From the NCBI GenBank assembly GCA_947631845.1, contig CANRMY010000002.1, forward strand, positions 1 to 64,000: a stretch of DNA of 64,000 nt. The letters run 5' to 3'. A program made the translations under genes and the position numbers. The notes below the pieces were generated by a model, which was given only the letters and a program-made list of their open reading frames with translations, had not been told where the DNA came from and ran no database searches. Positions 27,464 to 36,552 of the stretch are shown piece after piece (position 1 is the stretch's first letter; the number at the start of each line of letters is the position of its first letter). The DNA is from an uncultured Oscillospiraceae bacterium. GTDB lineage: Bacteria; Bacillota; Clostridia; Oscillospirales; Oscillospiraceae.

Positions 27464-29507
27464 GTCTGTACACCCCCTCGCCCGCTATCGCGACAATGAA
27501 ATCGAATACCTGTGCCCAGAGCACATAGATGATGAAGATCAGGAGCGCCAGGATCAGCGCCGTGAACGCTGTCAGGAAGATGACCTTTACCGTCTCCTTG
27601 GTGTTGAAGTTGTTGACCTCCTTCAGGCCCACCACGGCGATCACCGCGATCCACGCGTAGATCACCAGCTTGATCATGTCGATGAGGAAGATCTCGTTGT
27701 TGGTGAGCACGTGGCTGAGGGCGTATACCAGAGGCATCAGCAGGATATACGGCACCAGGCTGTAGCAGAAGAAGGTGTAGATCTTCTTGACGGTGCCCTC
27801 GCCTTCGTTGATGGTACAAACCAGGTAGGTGCAGGTGGTGAGGGCGGCCATGACGGCCACGATCATACCCACGTCGCTGAGGATCTCGTACCGGCCCTCC
27901 ATCACGGTCTTGGATAGGAAGCCGCAGGTGTATTTCATCACCACGAACTCCACGATAAAGACCAGCAGCAGGAAGGAGGATACCAGCCAGTTGGCCCGTC
28001 CCTCCGCCGCGATGCCGTAGGCCCCGTCGGCGGGCTTGCGGATGTAATAGCCGGAGTAGGTCAGGTTGGAAATGAATTTGTTCTTTTTCAGCTTTCTGTA
28101 GGCCCTCCTGGGCTTTGCCAGGATGTGGGAGCGTTTATCCAGGGTCTTGACGATCCTGTACGCCACATAGAGCAGCACTGCCAGGATGATGGCGGTCATG
28201 ATGTTGTTCTTCAGCCACACGTTGCGCAGTTCCCAGTAGGCGTCGGAGTAGCCGTCATAGTCCTTGGCCAGCCTTGCGTACCGGAGGGCGGCGTTGTAAT
28301 TCTCCTCCTGGAAGTAGCTGCGGCCCATGGCCTTGTTGGCGTAGTCGAACATGGAGTTCATCTTCAGCACCTGGCTCAGGGGCTCCTTGGCCTCGGTGTA
28401 GCGGCCCTTGGAGTAGAGGTACAGGGCGTTGTGCAGGAGGTTGGTGAACTCGGTGGGCTCATAGACCTGCACCTGGGCCATATCGGAGTCCAGCACGTAG
28501 ATGCGGTCGGAGGGGTCGATGGCGATGCCGCTGACCATCTTGGAGAGGCCCACGCGCTGGGTGTCGTCGTTGGGACCGCCGAAGGTGAAGAGCATCTCGC
28601 CCTCGTTGTTGTACTCGAAGATGTAGCCCTGCTGGTCGGCCACGTACACGTTGTCGTGGTTGCCGGCCACCACCGCCACGGGGTTGTCGGCGTAGGTCCC
28701 GTCGGAATTGTGGATCATGTTGGTGCCGGCGATGTTCAGCCTTTTCAGGGTGTCGTTCCCGTTGCCCAGGGTGACGGTGTAGATAAGGCCCTTTTCGTCG
28801 ATGCCCAGGTTGGTGGGCGTGGCCGGGATATTACTGAGCATCTTGGCCCGCTGGGCGTCCGTCAGGATGGCCCGGTAGATGATGGTCATGATGTCGGTGG
28901 TGGTGAAGTTGGTGCCGAAATAGCCCAGGAACGAGCCGCCCTCGGTGGGCGAGATCTCAACGATGCCGTTGGTGTTGGACTCGCACACGATGAACATGAT
29001 GCCCGCGTCGTTGACCACCAGCTTGATGGGCTGGAACACGTTGGCGTCGCCGTACAGGGGGCTGGTGGGCTTTCGGTACTCCTGGATCACCTTGCCCTGC
29101 TGGTTAAAGACCACGATCTTGTTGGCGTCCCTGTCGGCCACATAGATGCTGCCGTCGTCGGTGACGAAGACGCCCCTGGGATTCACCAGGATCCCCTCGC
29201 CTATGGTCTTGATAAGCTCGCCGTCCAGGGTGCCCACCACGATGCGGGCGTTGCCGGTATCGGCGATATACATGTGTCCGTCGGAGGCGATGCAGATGTC
29301 GCTGGGCGCGCTCAGCGTCACATCCTCGCCGAATTTGGTGATGGTGGCGTAGGCCAGATAGGCCGTCTGGGTCTGGCGGATCTGTCCGTAGCCGTTGATG
29401 GTGTAGGTCACATAGGGCGTATCCGCCGAAGCGGTCATGGGCAGCAGCACGGCCCCCAGGACCACCAGCGTCAGGGCCAGGACGGCCAGGCGTTTGAGGT
29501 TTCGCAT
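27453..29507 (-). CDS. NHL-repeat / TPR / YIP1-like membrane protein (684 aa)
   Basis: Signal peptide (about 1-28), then an extracellular NHL-type propeller of about six blades (SAPSDICIASDGHMYIADTG, VNPRGVFVTDDGSIYVADRD, DNPVAVVAGNHDNVYVADQQ, MVSGIAIDPSDRIYVLDSDM). A short TPR-like helical stretch follows (LYSKGRYTEAKEPLSQVLKM, YFQEENYNAALRYARLAK, about 360-410), one membrane helix, and a C-terminal five-helix YIP1-like membrane domain (about 490-680). A surface sensor or scaffold coupling glycan breakdown to import is inferred. GGGGGCGGGG precedes the ATG at 29505-29507. It lies between the second permease pair and the DUF5696-like gene. Confidence 0.75.
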   Translation of the reverse strand: MRNLKRLAVLALTLVVLGAVLLPMTASADTPYVTYTINGYGQIRQTQTAYLAYATITKFGEDVTLSAPSDICIASDGHMYIADTGNARIVVGTLDGELIKTIGEGILVNPRGVFVTDDGSIYVADRDANKIVVFNQQGKVIQEYRKPTSPLYGDANVFQPIKLVVNDAGIMFIVCESNTNGIVEISPTEGGSFLGYFGTNFTTTDIMTIIYRAILTDAQRAKMLSNIPATPTNLGIDEKGLIYTVTLGNGNDTLKRLNIAGTNMIHNSDGTYADNPVAVVAGNHDNVYVADQQGYIFEYNNEGEMLFTFGGPNDDTQRVGLSKMVSGIAIDPSDRIYVLDSDMAQVQVYEPTEFTNLLHNALYLYSKGRYTEAKEPLSQVLKMNSMFDYANKAMGRSYFQEENYNAALRYARLAKDYDGYSDAYWELRNVWLKNNIMTAIILAVLLYVAYRIVKTLDKRSHILAKPRRAYRKLKKNKFISNLTYSGYYIRKPADGAYGIAAEGRANWLVSSFLLLVFIVEFVVMKYTCGFLSKTVMEGRYEILSDVGMIVAVMAALTTCTYLVCTINEGEGTVKKIYTFFCYSLVPYILLMPLVYALSHVLTNNEIFLIDMIKLVIYAWIAVIAVVGLKEVNNFNTKETVKVIFLTAFTALILALLIFIIYVLWAQVFDFIVAIAGEGVYRLGY

Positions 29508-29521
29508 ATTCCCCGCCCCCC

Positions 29522-30388
29522 TTACTTGATACCGGAGCTGGCCATGGTGTTCATAACCTTGTTCTGCAGGATGATGAAGAGGATAAGGTTAGGAAGGAAC
29601 ATGATCAGCGAGGCGGCGGCGCCCATACCTTGGCCAGCCACGGTGTTGTTGGCGTTGACCAGCGTATTCATATAGAAGGTAAGGGTCTTCATACTGTCAT
29701 CGTCGAAGTAGTAGTTGGAGGTCTCCATGTTGGTCCAGACCTGCTGGAACACCAGGATGGAGGCGGTGGCGATGGCGGGCTTGATCATGGGGAGGATGAC
29801 CTTCAGGTACACGTCCAGATCCGTGGCCCCGTCCATATACGCGGCCTCCAGCAGGGAGTCGGGCACCTGATCCACGAACTGCTTCACCAGGAACAGCGCC
29901 ACGGGCATGGCCACCAGGGGCAGGACGTGGGCAAAGATGTTGTTCACCAGGCCCAGCTTGCAGACCACCAGGAAGCGGGGGATCAGCACGGCGGTGGAGA
30001 CGAACATGATGGCGATCTGGTTGATCTGCGCCAGCATGTTGCGGCCCTTGAACTTGATCTTGGAGAGAGCGAAGGCCGACATGGTGGTCAGCAGCAGCGC
30101 CAGGCCCACGGTCAGGGCCGTCACCAGGATGCTGTTGAAGAGGTAGCGGCTCAGGGGGATGCCGCTGGTGTTGGAGAACTTCATCAGCTGTGTGAAGTTG
30201 TCCATGCGCGGGTTTTTCACGAAGAAGGTGGGCGGGAACGCGAACAACTCATCCATGGGCTTGAAGGCGTGGTTGATGATGAAGATGATGGGCATTCCCA
30301 TAAAGATGACCAGCGGAAGAAGGATCAGAATGATCTTCAGCTGTCCGATCTCGAACTTTTTCGGGTTAATTTTCTTCCCCTTGTTCAT
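29522..30388 (-). CDS. Sugar ABC permease, MalG type, second importer (288 aa)
   Basis: CUT1 permease with six predicted helices and EAA loop [20 protein letters not shown] then PMIKPAI. The start is the ATG at 30386-30388 with AAGGAGGAG upstream inside the end of the partner permease gene (23 nt overlap). Length is typical. Partner is 30366-31373; the substrate-binding partner is the 989-residue protein at 31388. Confidence 0.92.
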   Translation of the reverse strand: MNKGKKINPKKFEIGQLKIILILLPLVIFMGMPIIFIINHAFKPMDELFAFPPTFFVKNPRMDNFTQLMKFSNTSGIPLSRYLFNSILVTALTVGLALLLTTMSAFALSKIKFKGRNMLAQINQIAIMFVSTAVLIPRFLVVCKLGLVNNIFAHVLPLVAMPVALFLVKQFVDQVPDSLLEAAYMDGATDLDVYLKVILPMIKPAIATASILVFQQVWTNMETSNYYFDDDSMKTLTFYMNTLVNANNTVAGQGMGAAASLIMFLPNLILFIILQNKVMNTMASSGIK

Positions 30389-31373
30389 CCTCTTCTCCTC
30401 CTTTCTTTCCATAAGGATCTTTTTCGGTCAGAAGCGCGTTGGCGCCCTTGCTGAAGATCTGGACGATCAGCAGCAGTACCACGGACAGCGCCGCCGCGTA
30501 GCCCATTTCGTATTTGGCGAAGCCGTAGTCCTCGATGTGGTTGACCAGCAGCTGTGAGGCGTAGCCCGGGGAGGGGTTGCCCACCAGCATGGAGGTGATC
30601 ATACCGTTCTGGAAGGCGTTCACGATGGACATGACCGCCGCGAACAGCATCTGGGGCTTCATCTGGGGGATGGTGATGTAGATCATCTCCTGGAAGCGGT
30701 TGGAGATGCCGTCGATGGAGCCGGCCTCGTAGAGGCTCTCGTCGTTATTGAGGATACCGGCGATCATGGAGAGGAAGCCGATGCCCATGCTGGACCAGAG
30801 GCCGATGACGATGACGATGGGCAGGAGGAACCGGGTATCCGTCAGCCAGATGATGGGCTCCGTGATGACGCCCAGCTCCATGAGCCAGGAGTTCAGCAGG
30901 CCCGCCTGGTCACCGGAGAAGATGACCTTCCACAGCACCGTCATGGCCACGCCCGTGGTCATGGTGGGCGAGTAGAGGATCAGGGCGAAGATGGTGCGCA
31001 CCGGCTTTGTCAGGTTGCACAGCGCCCAAGCCAGGATGAAGGAGAGCACATAGCCTCCGATACCCACCACCACGGCGTAGACCACCGTGTTGGGCAGGAC
31101 GTTCTTCATAAAGACGTCGTCGTTGGTGAGGATCGTTATGTAGTTCAAAAATCCGACGAATTTGGGGAACTGGATAGCGTTGAAGTTGGTGAAGGACAGG
31201 ATCACCGCCAGAATAACGGGGACCAGGATGAAGATGGAGAAGATCAGCGCGTAGGGGCCGATAAAGGCCCAGCCGTGCCAGTTGTTGTCCCGGCGGGAGA
31301 TCTTGTTTTTCTTTTTCTTCTTGGGCGCCGTGTCCACCACGGGCGCCTTGCTTACCAAAGTATCACTTGCCAC
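30366..31373 (-). CDS. Sugar ABC permease, MalF type, second importer (335 aa)
   Basis: CUT1 permease: six predicted helices and EAA loop [20 protein letters not shown]. The N-terminus is Lys-rich and the C-terminus Glu-rich. It initiates at GTG (31371-31373) after an excellent GAGGAGGTGAT site. It directly follows the binding-protein gene (15 bp gap), forming the first part of a long leftward operon that may run from 34357 to 23156. Confidence 0.92.
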   Translation of the reverse strand: MASDTLVSKAPVVDTAPKKKKKNKISRRDNNWHGWAFIGPYALIFSIFILVPVILAVILSFTNFNAIQFPKFVGFLNYITILTNDDVFMKNVLPNTVVYAVVVGIGGYVLSFILAWALCNLTKPVRTIFALILYSPTMTTGVAMTVLWKVIFSGDQAGLLNSWLMELGVITEPIIWLTDTRFLLPIVIVIGLWSSMGIGFLSMIAGILNNDESLYEAGSIDGISNRFQEMIYITIPQMKPQMLFAAVMSIVNAFQNGMITSMLVGNPSPGYASQLLVNHIEDYGFAKYEMGYAAALSVVLLLIVQIFSKGANALLTEKDPYGKKGGEEDEQGEEN

Positions 31374-31387
31374 GAACGATCACCTCC

Positions 31388-34357
31388 TCAATTTCTTCCA
31401 AGGATTCCCTTGATGCTGTCGATGGTGGGAATCACATAGGGTTCAATGGTGTTGCCCTCGCTGTCGATGTAGCCGAACTCCTCCAGCTTGCGGGTGATCT
31501 CCCGGTTGATGGTCTTGACGGCCTCGTCGATGCGGCTCTGGGCGGGAACGCCGTTCACCACGATGGCGTTGAAGGCGTTGGACATCTCACGCTCCAGCAT
31601 GTAGGTGCCGGGGACGCGGGCCACGTCCACCACGTTCTTCATAAACTCCAGGATCACCTGCTTGTGGGCGTTGTCCACAGGCAGCTGGGCGAAGGCCTCG
31701 GTGTTGGCGGTGGTCCACAGGTAGGTATTGCCGTAGGTGATCTGCATCGTCTGGCCGAACCGGGCCTGGACGTCCGCGTCAGACCACCACTTGATGAACT
31801 CCCAGGCCTTGTCCTCCCGCTCCCGGTTGGACTTGAAGATAACGGTGGACTCGGCGCAGCCGCAGGTGGCGCGGTTGATGGTGCCGTCGGGCTGCTCGGT
31901 GCCGGGGACGACGGAGATATCCCAGGAGCCTGAAAGCTCCGGCGCGGCGTTGGCGATCAGGTTATAGGTGCCGTAGTCGCAGATGCCGATGGGGATGTCG
32001 CCGTTGCGGAAGTGCTGATAGAAGTTGGAGATATCCACCGGCATGTCGTAGACGGTGAAGAGGTCCGTCAGCTGTGTGAAGCCCTTGACGGAGTTCTCAC
32101 TGCCCAGGGTAGTGCCCTCCTGGGCGGTGCCGGAGTAGAGGGCTCCGCCGTTCTGGACCACCAGGGGCGTGGTGCCGTGGAAGTTGCGCATGGCGGCCAT
32201 GCCGGCGGTGGGATAGTAGAAGTTGAGGCCGCGGCGGTTCAGCTCCGGCAGCATGTCGATGACATCCTGCATGGTGTCGGGCACCTCCAGCCCCAGCTTC
32301 TCCATCACGTCGGTGCGGTAGACCAGCACCCAGAAGTTCATGGTCTCCGGCATGGAGTAGACGGACTGGCCGATGGTGCCGGTGAGGAAGAAGCCGGGCT
32401 CATAGGGGGCGGCCACCTCCTGGAAATCGTCATAGCGGGCCATATCCACCAGCGCGCCGCGGACGGCCAGCTCATAGGGCACCGTGTAGTTGATGCCGGT
32501 GGCCACGTCGGGGGCGGTGCCGGAGGAGTTGGACAGGACCAGCTTATACTGGTCGGGCATGATGGAGATATCCACCTCGATGCCGGTCTTGGGGGTAAAT
32601 TCGGAGTCGATCATCTTCTGCATGACCTGGACGTACTGGCTGGCCCGGTTGACCCAGACCTGAAGATGACTGCGGTCGGTATTGGCGGCGGAATAGGACT
32701 GATCGGTGAAGGAGCTGAAGAACCGGGTGATGCTCATCCAGGTGGACTTGAAGAAGCCCGGGAGCTTGGGGAGCTTCGCCCCGTCCTGATAGAGCCAGAT
32801 GCGGTCCACGGCCAGGGAGTTGGCCAGGAGGGCGTCGATGGTGTTGGCCAGATACTGGTTGACGGAGTTGGTGCTGGAGGACAGCTCACCGATACGGTAG
32901 GGGATCTCGTCGGGGTTCTCGGCCAGAGAGATCAGCTGCTTCGCGGCGATGATCATGGAGGACATGACGGCCACGTTCTTCCCCTTGGCGGTGAAATGCC
33001 GGGCGCTCTTTTCCAGCTCCGTGAGCCGGTCAGCGTACCCTCTCAGGGTGGACTCCAGATTGGGTATGTAGAGGGAGAGCTTCAGATCCCTGTACTTGTC
33101 GGAGTTGGTGCCGGCCACCTTGGTGATCTCCAGGGCCAGGTCGTTGACGCCGGCCATGATCTCCTCCAGGGCCTCCAGCACGTAGTTGATGGGATCCAGG
33201 CTGATGGTCAGGGAAAGCGTGTGTTTGCCGGGCTCCAGGTATACGGAGAGCTTTTGCCCGTCCTCATCGGCCATGGTGTAGATCTTATATTTGCTGGTGT
33301 AGTTCATCTCGTGGGCCTGGAAGGCGGTGTTGGGGATGGCCCCGTCCACCCGCACGTCCAGGAACACCGGGAAGTCGTTTTTGTCGGACTGCCGGTAGTT
33401 GAGGGCGATGTGGTACCACCCGGCCTCCGTCACGTCCACCTCGTAATTGACGGTCTGTCCGGCGTCCTTGAAGGAGTCGGAATCGATGGTGTTCAGCACG
33501 GAGTCGGACACCTCATAGGGGTTCACGCCGCTGTCGAACTCGGCCAGGGCGTGGACGGAGGAGTCGTTGGTGGAGACGTAATCCTCGGCCTCGATGGGGA
33601 TGATGGCGCTGCCCTCCGCCGCCTGGGAGCCGGTGTACTCGGGCACCTTCTCCGCGGCGCACAGGGTGACGGTCTTGAAGAGGAAGCTTCCGCTCTTCAC
33701 GTCAAAGCGCAGCACGTGCTCACCGGCGTCCAGCTCCAGCAGGAGCGGGGTGGAGCGGCGGTAGCTGCTGTCGCCGAAATAGCGGGTCTCCCACTGGATG
33801 GCCTTGTCGGGGACGGTGACAACCTCGTCGTTGTAGCGGTCGAAGGAGGGCTCCGCCTGGGGGATCCAAGTGGAGTTCAGCTCCACGTTGCGGCACTCAT
33901 AGAAGGGATAGGCGCCGTCCACCTGCATGGAAAACTCAATGGGCAGAACGGAGCTGTCGTAGGACAGGTAGTCGAAGGCCACCGCGTACAGCGCCTTCTG
34001 GGGCGCCGTGACGGTCAGCTCCACCACATCGCCCAGCTCCACGTCCAGGACCTGGCCGCCGCCGTACTGGGTGTCCTGCTTCACTTCCGCCGTAGTGGCC
34101 CCGGCGGCCTCGGAGGCGGCAAACGCCAACGCCTCGCCGGAATACTCCGCCGAGGTATAGCCGCTGCTGACCTTTGTGTAGTTATTGGAGATCCTCTCAC
34201 TGACAAATTGCGCGTCATAGGTGGCGGACGAGCCGGCGCCGCTTCCTGATGGCGCGTCCGCAAGGGCGTTCAATCCAGGCGTCAGCAGCAGAAAAACCGC
34301 CGCCAGCGCCAGGGAAAGAGCGCGCTTGAGGGTTTTGCTTACTTTCCTGTCGCTCAT
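31388..34357 (-). CDS. Large multidomain extracellular solute-binding protein (989 aa)
   Basis: Signal peptide (about 1-34, ending LNALADA) without lipobox. Residues about 45-230 and 255-390 look like two beta-sandwich carbohydrate-binding domains (IPIEAEDYVSTNDSSVHALA, AGWYHIALNYRQSDKNDFPV). A helical segment (about 400-540) follows, then a family-1 binding-protein domain (about 560-970: GIEVDISIMPDQYKLVLSNS, APDVATGINYTVPYELA, AWEFIKWWSDADVQARFG). It is about twice the size of ordinary binding proteins; the extra modules may hold polymeric substrate at the surface. AAGGAGG precedes the ATG at 34355-34357. First gene of the operon, behind the promoter at 34544-34572. Confidence 0.88.
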   Translation of the reverse strand: MSDRKVSKTLKRALSLALAAVFLLLTPGLNALADAPSGSGAGSSATYDAQFVSERISNNYTKVSSGYTSAEYSGEALAFAASEAAGATTAEVKQDTQYGGGQVLDVELGDVVELTVTAPQKALYAVAFDYLSYDSSVLPIEFSMQVDGAYPFYECRNVELNSTWIPQAEPSFDRYNDEVVTVPDKAIQWETRYFGDSSYRRSTPLLLELDAGEHVLRFDVKSGSFLFKTVTLCAAEKVPEYTGSQAAEGSAIIPIEAEDYVSTNDSSVHALAEFDSGVNPYEVSDSVLNTIDSDSFKDAGQTVNYEVDVTEAGWYHIALNYRQSDKNDFPVFLDVRVDGAIPNTAFQAHEMNYTSKYKIYTMADEDGQKLSVYLEPGKHTLSLTISLDPINYVLEALEEIMAGVNDLALEITKVAGTNSDKYRDLKLSLYIPNLESTLRGYADRLTELEKSARHFTAKGKNVAVMSSMIIAAKQLISLAENPDEIPYRIGELSSSTNSVNQYLANTIDALLANSLAVDRIWLYQDGAKLPKLPGFFKSTWMSITRFFSSFTDQSYSAANTDRSHLQVWVNRASQYVQVMQKMIDSEFTPKTGIEVDISIMPDQYKLVLSNSSGTAPDVATGINYTVPYELAVRGALVDMARYDDFQEVAAPYEPGFFLTGTIGQSVYSMPETMNFWVLVYRTDVMEKLGLEVPDTMQDVIDMLPELNRRGLNFYYPTAGMAAMRNFHGTTPLVVQNGGALYSGTAQEGTTLGSENSVKGFTQLTDLFTVYDMPVDISNFYQHFRNGDIPIGICDYGTYNLIANAAPELSGSWDISVVPGTEQPDGTINRATCGCAESTVIFKSNREREDKAWEFIKWWSDADVQARFGQTMQITYGNTYLWTTANTEAFAQLPVDNAHKQVILEFMKNVVDVARVPGTYMLEREMSNAFNAIVVNGVPAQSRIDEAVKTINREITRKLEEFGYIDSEGNTIEPYVIPTIDSIKGILGRN

Positions 34358-34543
34358 GATGTCCTCCTTATTCGCGCCCGGCGGCTGGCCACCGCCGAAA
34401 CGTTATTTATTTGGTTATTTCCGCAAAGCGGAACGTCGGGAAAGGCCCTCATGACGGTGAAACCGTCATGACAACGAGGGGGATCCCCCTCGCGCCGGGT
34501 ATCGGGGCGCGCCGCGCCCCAATTGTTAAAAAACTTTTAAATA

Positions 34544-34572
34544 ATCTTACTACCCTGTTTTCGCAAAGTCAA
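34544..34572 (-). promoter_or_regulatory. Leftward promoter of the polysaccharide-uptake operon
   Basis: Minus strand TTGACT (34567-34572), 17 bp, TAAGAT (34544-34549). It is back-to-back with the rightward promoter, their -35 boxes only 3 bp apart, so one bound regulator could control both. Confidence 0.6.
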
Positions 34573-34575
34573 TAC

Positions 34576-34603
34576 TTGACAAGACGTTTTTTTGTGCTAT
34601 TTT
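34576..34603 (+). promoter_or_regulatory. Rightward promoter of the intracellular GH43 gene
   Basis: TTGACA (34576-34581), 16 bp, TATTTT (34598-34603). The 11-mer CGTTTTTTTGT occurs at 34586-34596 and again about 43 bp downstream near 34629-34639; these direct repeats are candidate regulator sites. Expected leader about 140 nt. Confidence 0.55.
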
Positions 34604-34749
34604 ATAGGTGTGAACCCCCTGATCGGCGTTTTTTTGTCAGTTTGACCACAGGCGTAAAACCGCGAAAAAGAGGGGTTTTTTCCCATGACTTATTTAAAAA
34701 ACGCATTGTAAATCATGCAAAATGACAATTTTTACGAGAGGTACCGGAT

Positions 34750-36066
34750 ATGAAGCTCCCTTTTCGGCTGAACGACTACCATATTCCCTCCAATCCCGCC
34801 GCCGGCGCCCACGACCCCGGCATGATGTGGGATCCGGTGTCCCGGCGGTATATCTGCTGCTGCACCGACGCCTACGGCCCCGCCCTGGGGGTGGAAGACG
34901 TGATCGGCATCCCGGCGCGGGTCTCCGAGGATCTGGTGGACTTCGTCTATCACGGCAGCGTGCTCTCCGGGGCCGCCGTGGCCCAGGGGCGGGACAACGG
35001 GCGTTTTCCCGCCACGCGCTCCTTCTGGGCGCCCTATGAGGAGTACGCCCGCGGCGAGTACCGGCTCTACTACGCGGCCACCCGGGCCTTCGGAAGCTCG
35101 GAATCGCGCATCTGGCTGGCCGTCTCCTCAGATCCCCTGGGCCCCTTTGAGAACCGGGGCGTAGTGGCGGACACCTGGGGCACCGACGACACCTACCCCA
35201 ACGCCATCGATCCCCACGTGCTGTGGGACGGGGACAGGGCGTATCTGATCTACGGCTCCTTCTTCGGCGGCATCTTCCTCAAGGAGCTGGACCCGGCCAC
35301 GGGCCTCCCTCTGGACGGGGATCCTAAGAGCCTGGGGAGCTGTATCTCCCGCAAGTCCGATCCGGTGGTGATGGACGGCCCCGAGGGGGCTTCCTGCTGC
35401 TTCGTGCCGGAGACGGAGTACTTCTACCTCTTCCAATCCTACGGCTGGCTGGGGGATACCTATGACATACGCGTGGGCAGGAGCAAATATGCCGCCGGGC
35501 CGTATCTTGACCGGCGGGGCCGGGATCTGGCGGGAGAGAGCCTGGGCGAAAAGCTGGCGGGCAGCTACCGCTTTGAGGCGGAGGCCCCCGCCCACGGGGA
35601 CAGCGTCCCCGGCTGGCGCTGGGGCGGCCTGCGGGGCCCCGGCCACGGCGTCCCCTTCTTCGACCCGGTCAGAGGCGCCTGGTTTTTCGTCCACCACATC
35701 CGGGACGGGGCGGCGGTGAACCGGCATGTGGAGAAGGACGGCCGGCAGAGCTTTCGGAAATTTTACATGTGCGTCCGTCCCATGTTCTTTGTGGACGGCT
35801 GGCCCGTCCTCTCCCCGGAGCCCTTCGGCGGGCAGGATCTGACGCCCCAGCCCCCGAAGGCCGGGTGCTGGGAGCTTATACATTATAATTATGGGGACAA
35901 CAGCCAGATGACCGGCCGCCGGGTGACGCTGACGGCCTCCTCCCCCCTCTTTGCAAGCTCCGTGGTACACCTGGCCCCCGACCTGGAGAACGGCGGGGCG
36001 TGCCTGTGCCTGACCGGAATCCAGGACGGCCAGGCCGTCTGGGGCAAATTCCGGGGCGGGCCGTGA
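34750..36066 (+). CDS. Intracellular GH43 arabinan-active enzyme (438 aa)
   Basis: Five-bladed propeller glycosidase of family GH43, likely an arabinofuranosidase or exo/endo-arabinanase acting in the cytoplasm since no signal peptide exists. Motifs: catalytic-base region AHDPGMMWD (Asp22), SFWAPYEEY, transition-state Asp in YPNAIDPHVLWDGDR, and the general-acid Glu212 in GPEGASCCF, which aligns with IEGPYI of the secreted GH43 at 36533. A C-terminal ~70-residue extension follows. GAGAGGTACC precedes the ATG at 34750. It is divergent from the import operon and followed by an antisense-directed promoter at 36091-36119. Confidence 0.85.
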   Translation: MKLPFRLNDYHIPSNPAAGAHDPGMMWDPVSRRYICCCTDAYGPALGVEDVIGIPARVSEDLVDFVYHGSVLSGAAVAQGRDNGRFPATRSFWAPYEEYARGEYRLYYAATRAFGSSESRIWLAVSSDPLGPFENRGVVADTWGTDDTYPNAIDPHVLWDGDRAYLIYGSFFGGIFLKELDPATGLPLDGDPKSLGSCISRKSDPVVMDGPEGASCCFVPETEYFYLFQSYGWLGDTYDIRVGRSKYAAGPYLDRRGRDLAGESLGEKLAGSYRFEAEAPAHGDSVPGWRWGGLRGPGHGVPFFDPVRGAWFFVHHIRDGAAVNRHVEKDGRQSFRKFYMCVRPMFFVDGWPVLSPEPFGGQDLTPQPPKAGCWELIHYNYGDNSQMTGRRVTLTASSPLFASSVVHLAPDLENGGACLCLTGIQDGQAVWGKFRGGP

Positions 36067-36090
36067 AGCACCTCGCTTTGTTATGATGTG

Positions 36091-36119
36091 ATTATACCAT
36101 AAATTTATTATAATGTCAA
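36091..36119 (-). promoter_or_regulatory. Perfect consensus promoter facing antisense into the GH43 gene
   Basis: Minus strand TTGACA (36114-36119), exactly 17 bp, TATAAT (36091-36096), in AT-rich DNA. It points into the 3' end of the rightward GH43 gene. No credible minus-strand gene begins within range; an in-frame GTG-initiated 60-codon frame at 35889-36071 has no known features. Confidence 0.75.
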
Positions 36120-36167
36120 GTATTTTTTCAATTTATTAATGCAAACTTTACATATATCTGCGCAAAC

Positions 36168-36203
36168 AGAAGCAGGGGCCGTCCGGGGACGGTCCCTGCT
36201 TCT
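36168..36203 (-). terminator. Hairpin after the small membrane protein gene
   Basis: Stem AGAAGCAGGG/CCCTGCTTCT with an inner GTCC/GGAC extension. It is 14 bp past the stop of the 36217-36552 gene. T content on either side is modest, so it may stop transcription weakly. Confidence 0.6.
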
Positions 36204-36216
36204 CTTTATAAAGAAT

Positions 36217-36552
36217 TCAATAATAAAACTTGCGGTGGACCAGCACGAAGGCGTAGACGACGGAGCAGACGACGCACAGGATGCCGGCGTAAAGGAAGAT
36301 GCGGACGATGGTGACGTGCCAGACGTTCAACAGAAAGAGGGAGGCCAGCAGGAGCATCGCCAGCCAGTAGGCGTAGAAGAAGACGGTGGCGGCGGCCCAT
36401 TTGGCGGTGGTTTTGGCGGTATCCGCGGCGATCTGGCGGCGGGTCATGCCCTCGTAATAGGGGTTGATCCGCTTGCGGAAGCCGGGACGGCCGGGGACGA
36501 CTTTGGGGGTCTCTCCCCCGGCGGGGGCGGTGTCATTCGGCTGCCGTGTCAT
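36217..36552 (-). CDS. Small two-helix membrane protein (111 aa), unknown
   Basis: Not recognised. It has a hydrophilic N-terminus of about 50 residues (with NPYYEGMTRRQIAADTAKTT) and two transmembrane segments (about 52-75 and 80-103). It ends in a short basic tail. GGGGGGTC precedes the ATG at 36550-36552. It overlaps the end of the GH43 lipoprotein gene by 20 nt in another frame, so it is almost certainly co-transcribed with it. A role alongside the surface glycosidase is plausible but unproven. Confidence 0.7.
   Translation of the reverse strand: MTRQPNDTAPAGGETPKVVPGRPGFRKRINPYYEGMTRRQIAADTAKTTAKWAAATVFFYAYWLAMLLLASLFLLNVWHVTIVRIFLYAGILCVVCSVVYAFVLVHRKFYY

Noticed and set aside
25331..27499. 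722-codon plus-strand frame opposite the DUF5696-like gene
   Set aside because: Antisense shadow, Val/His/Gly/Asp-rich, no initiation signal.
35889..36071. 60-codon GTG-initiated minus-strand frame just after the perfect antisense promoter
   Set aside because: It has a GAGG-like site, but the codons follow the antisense of the GH43 gene and no motif is seen; kept only as a note to the promoter.
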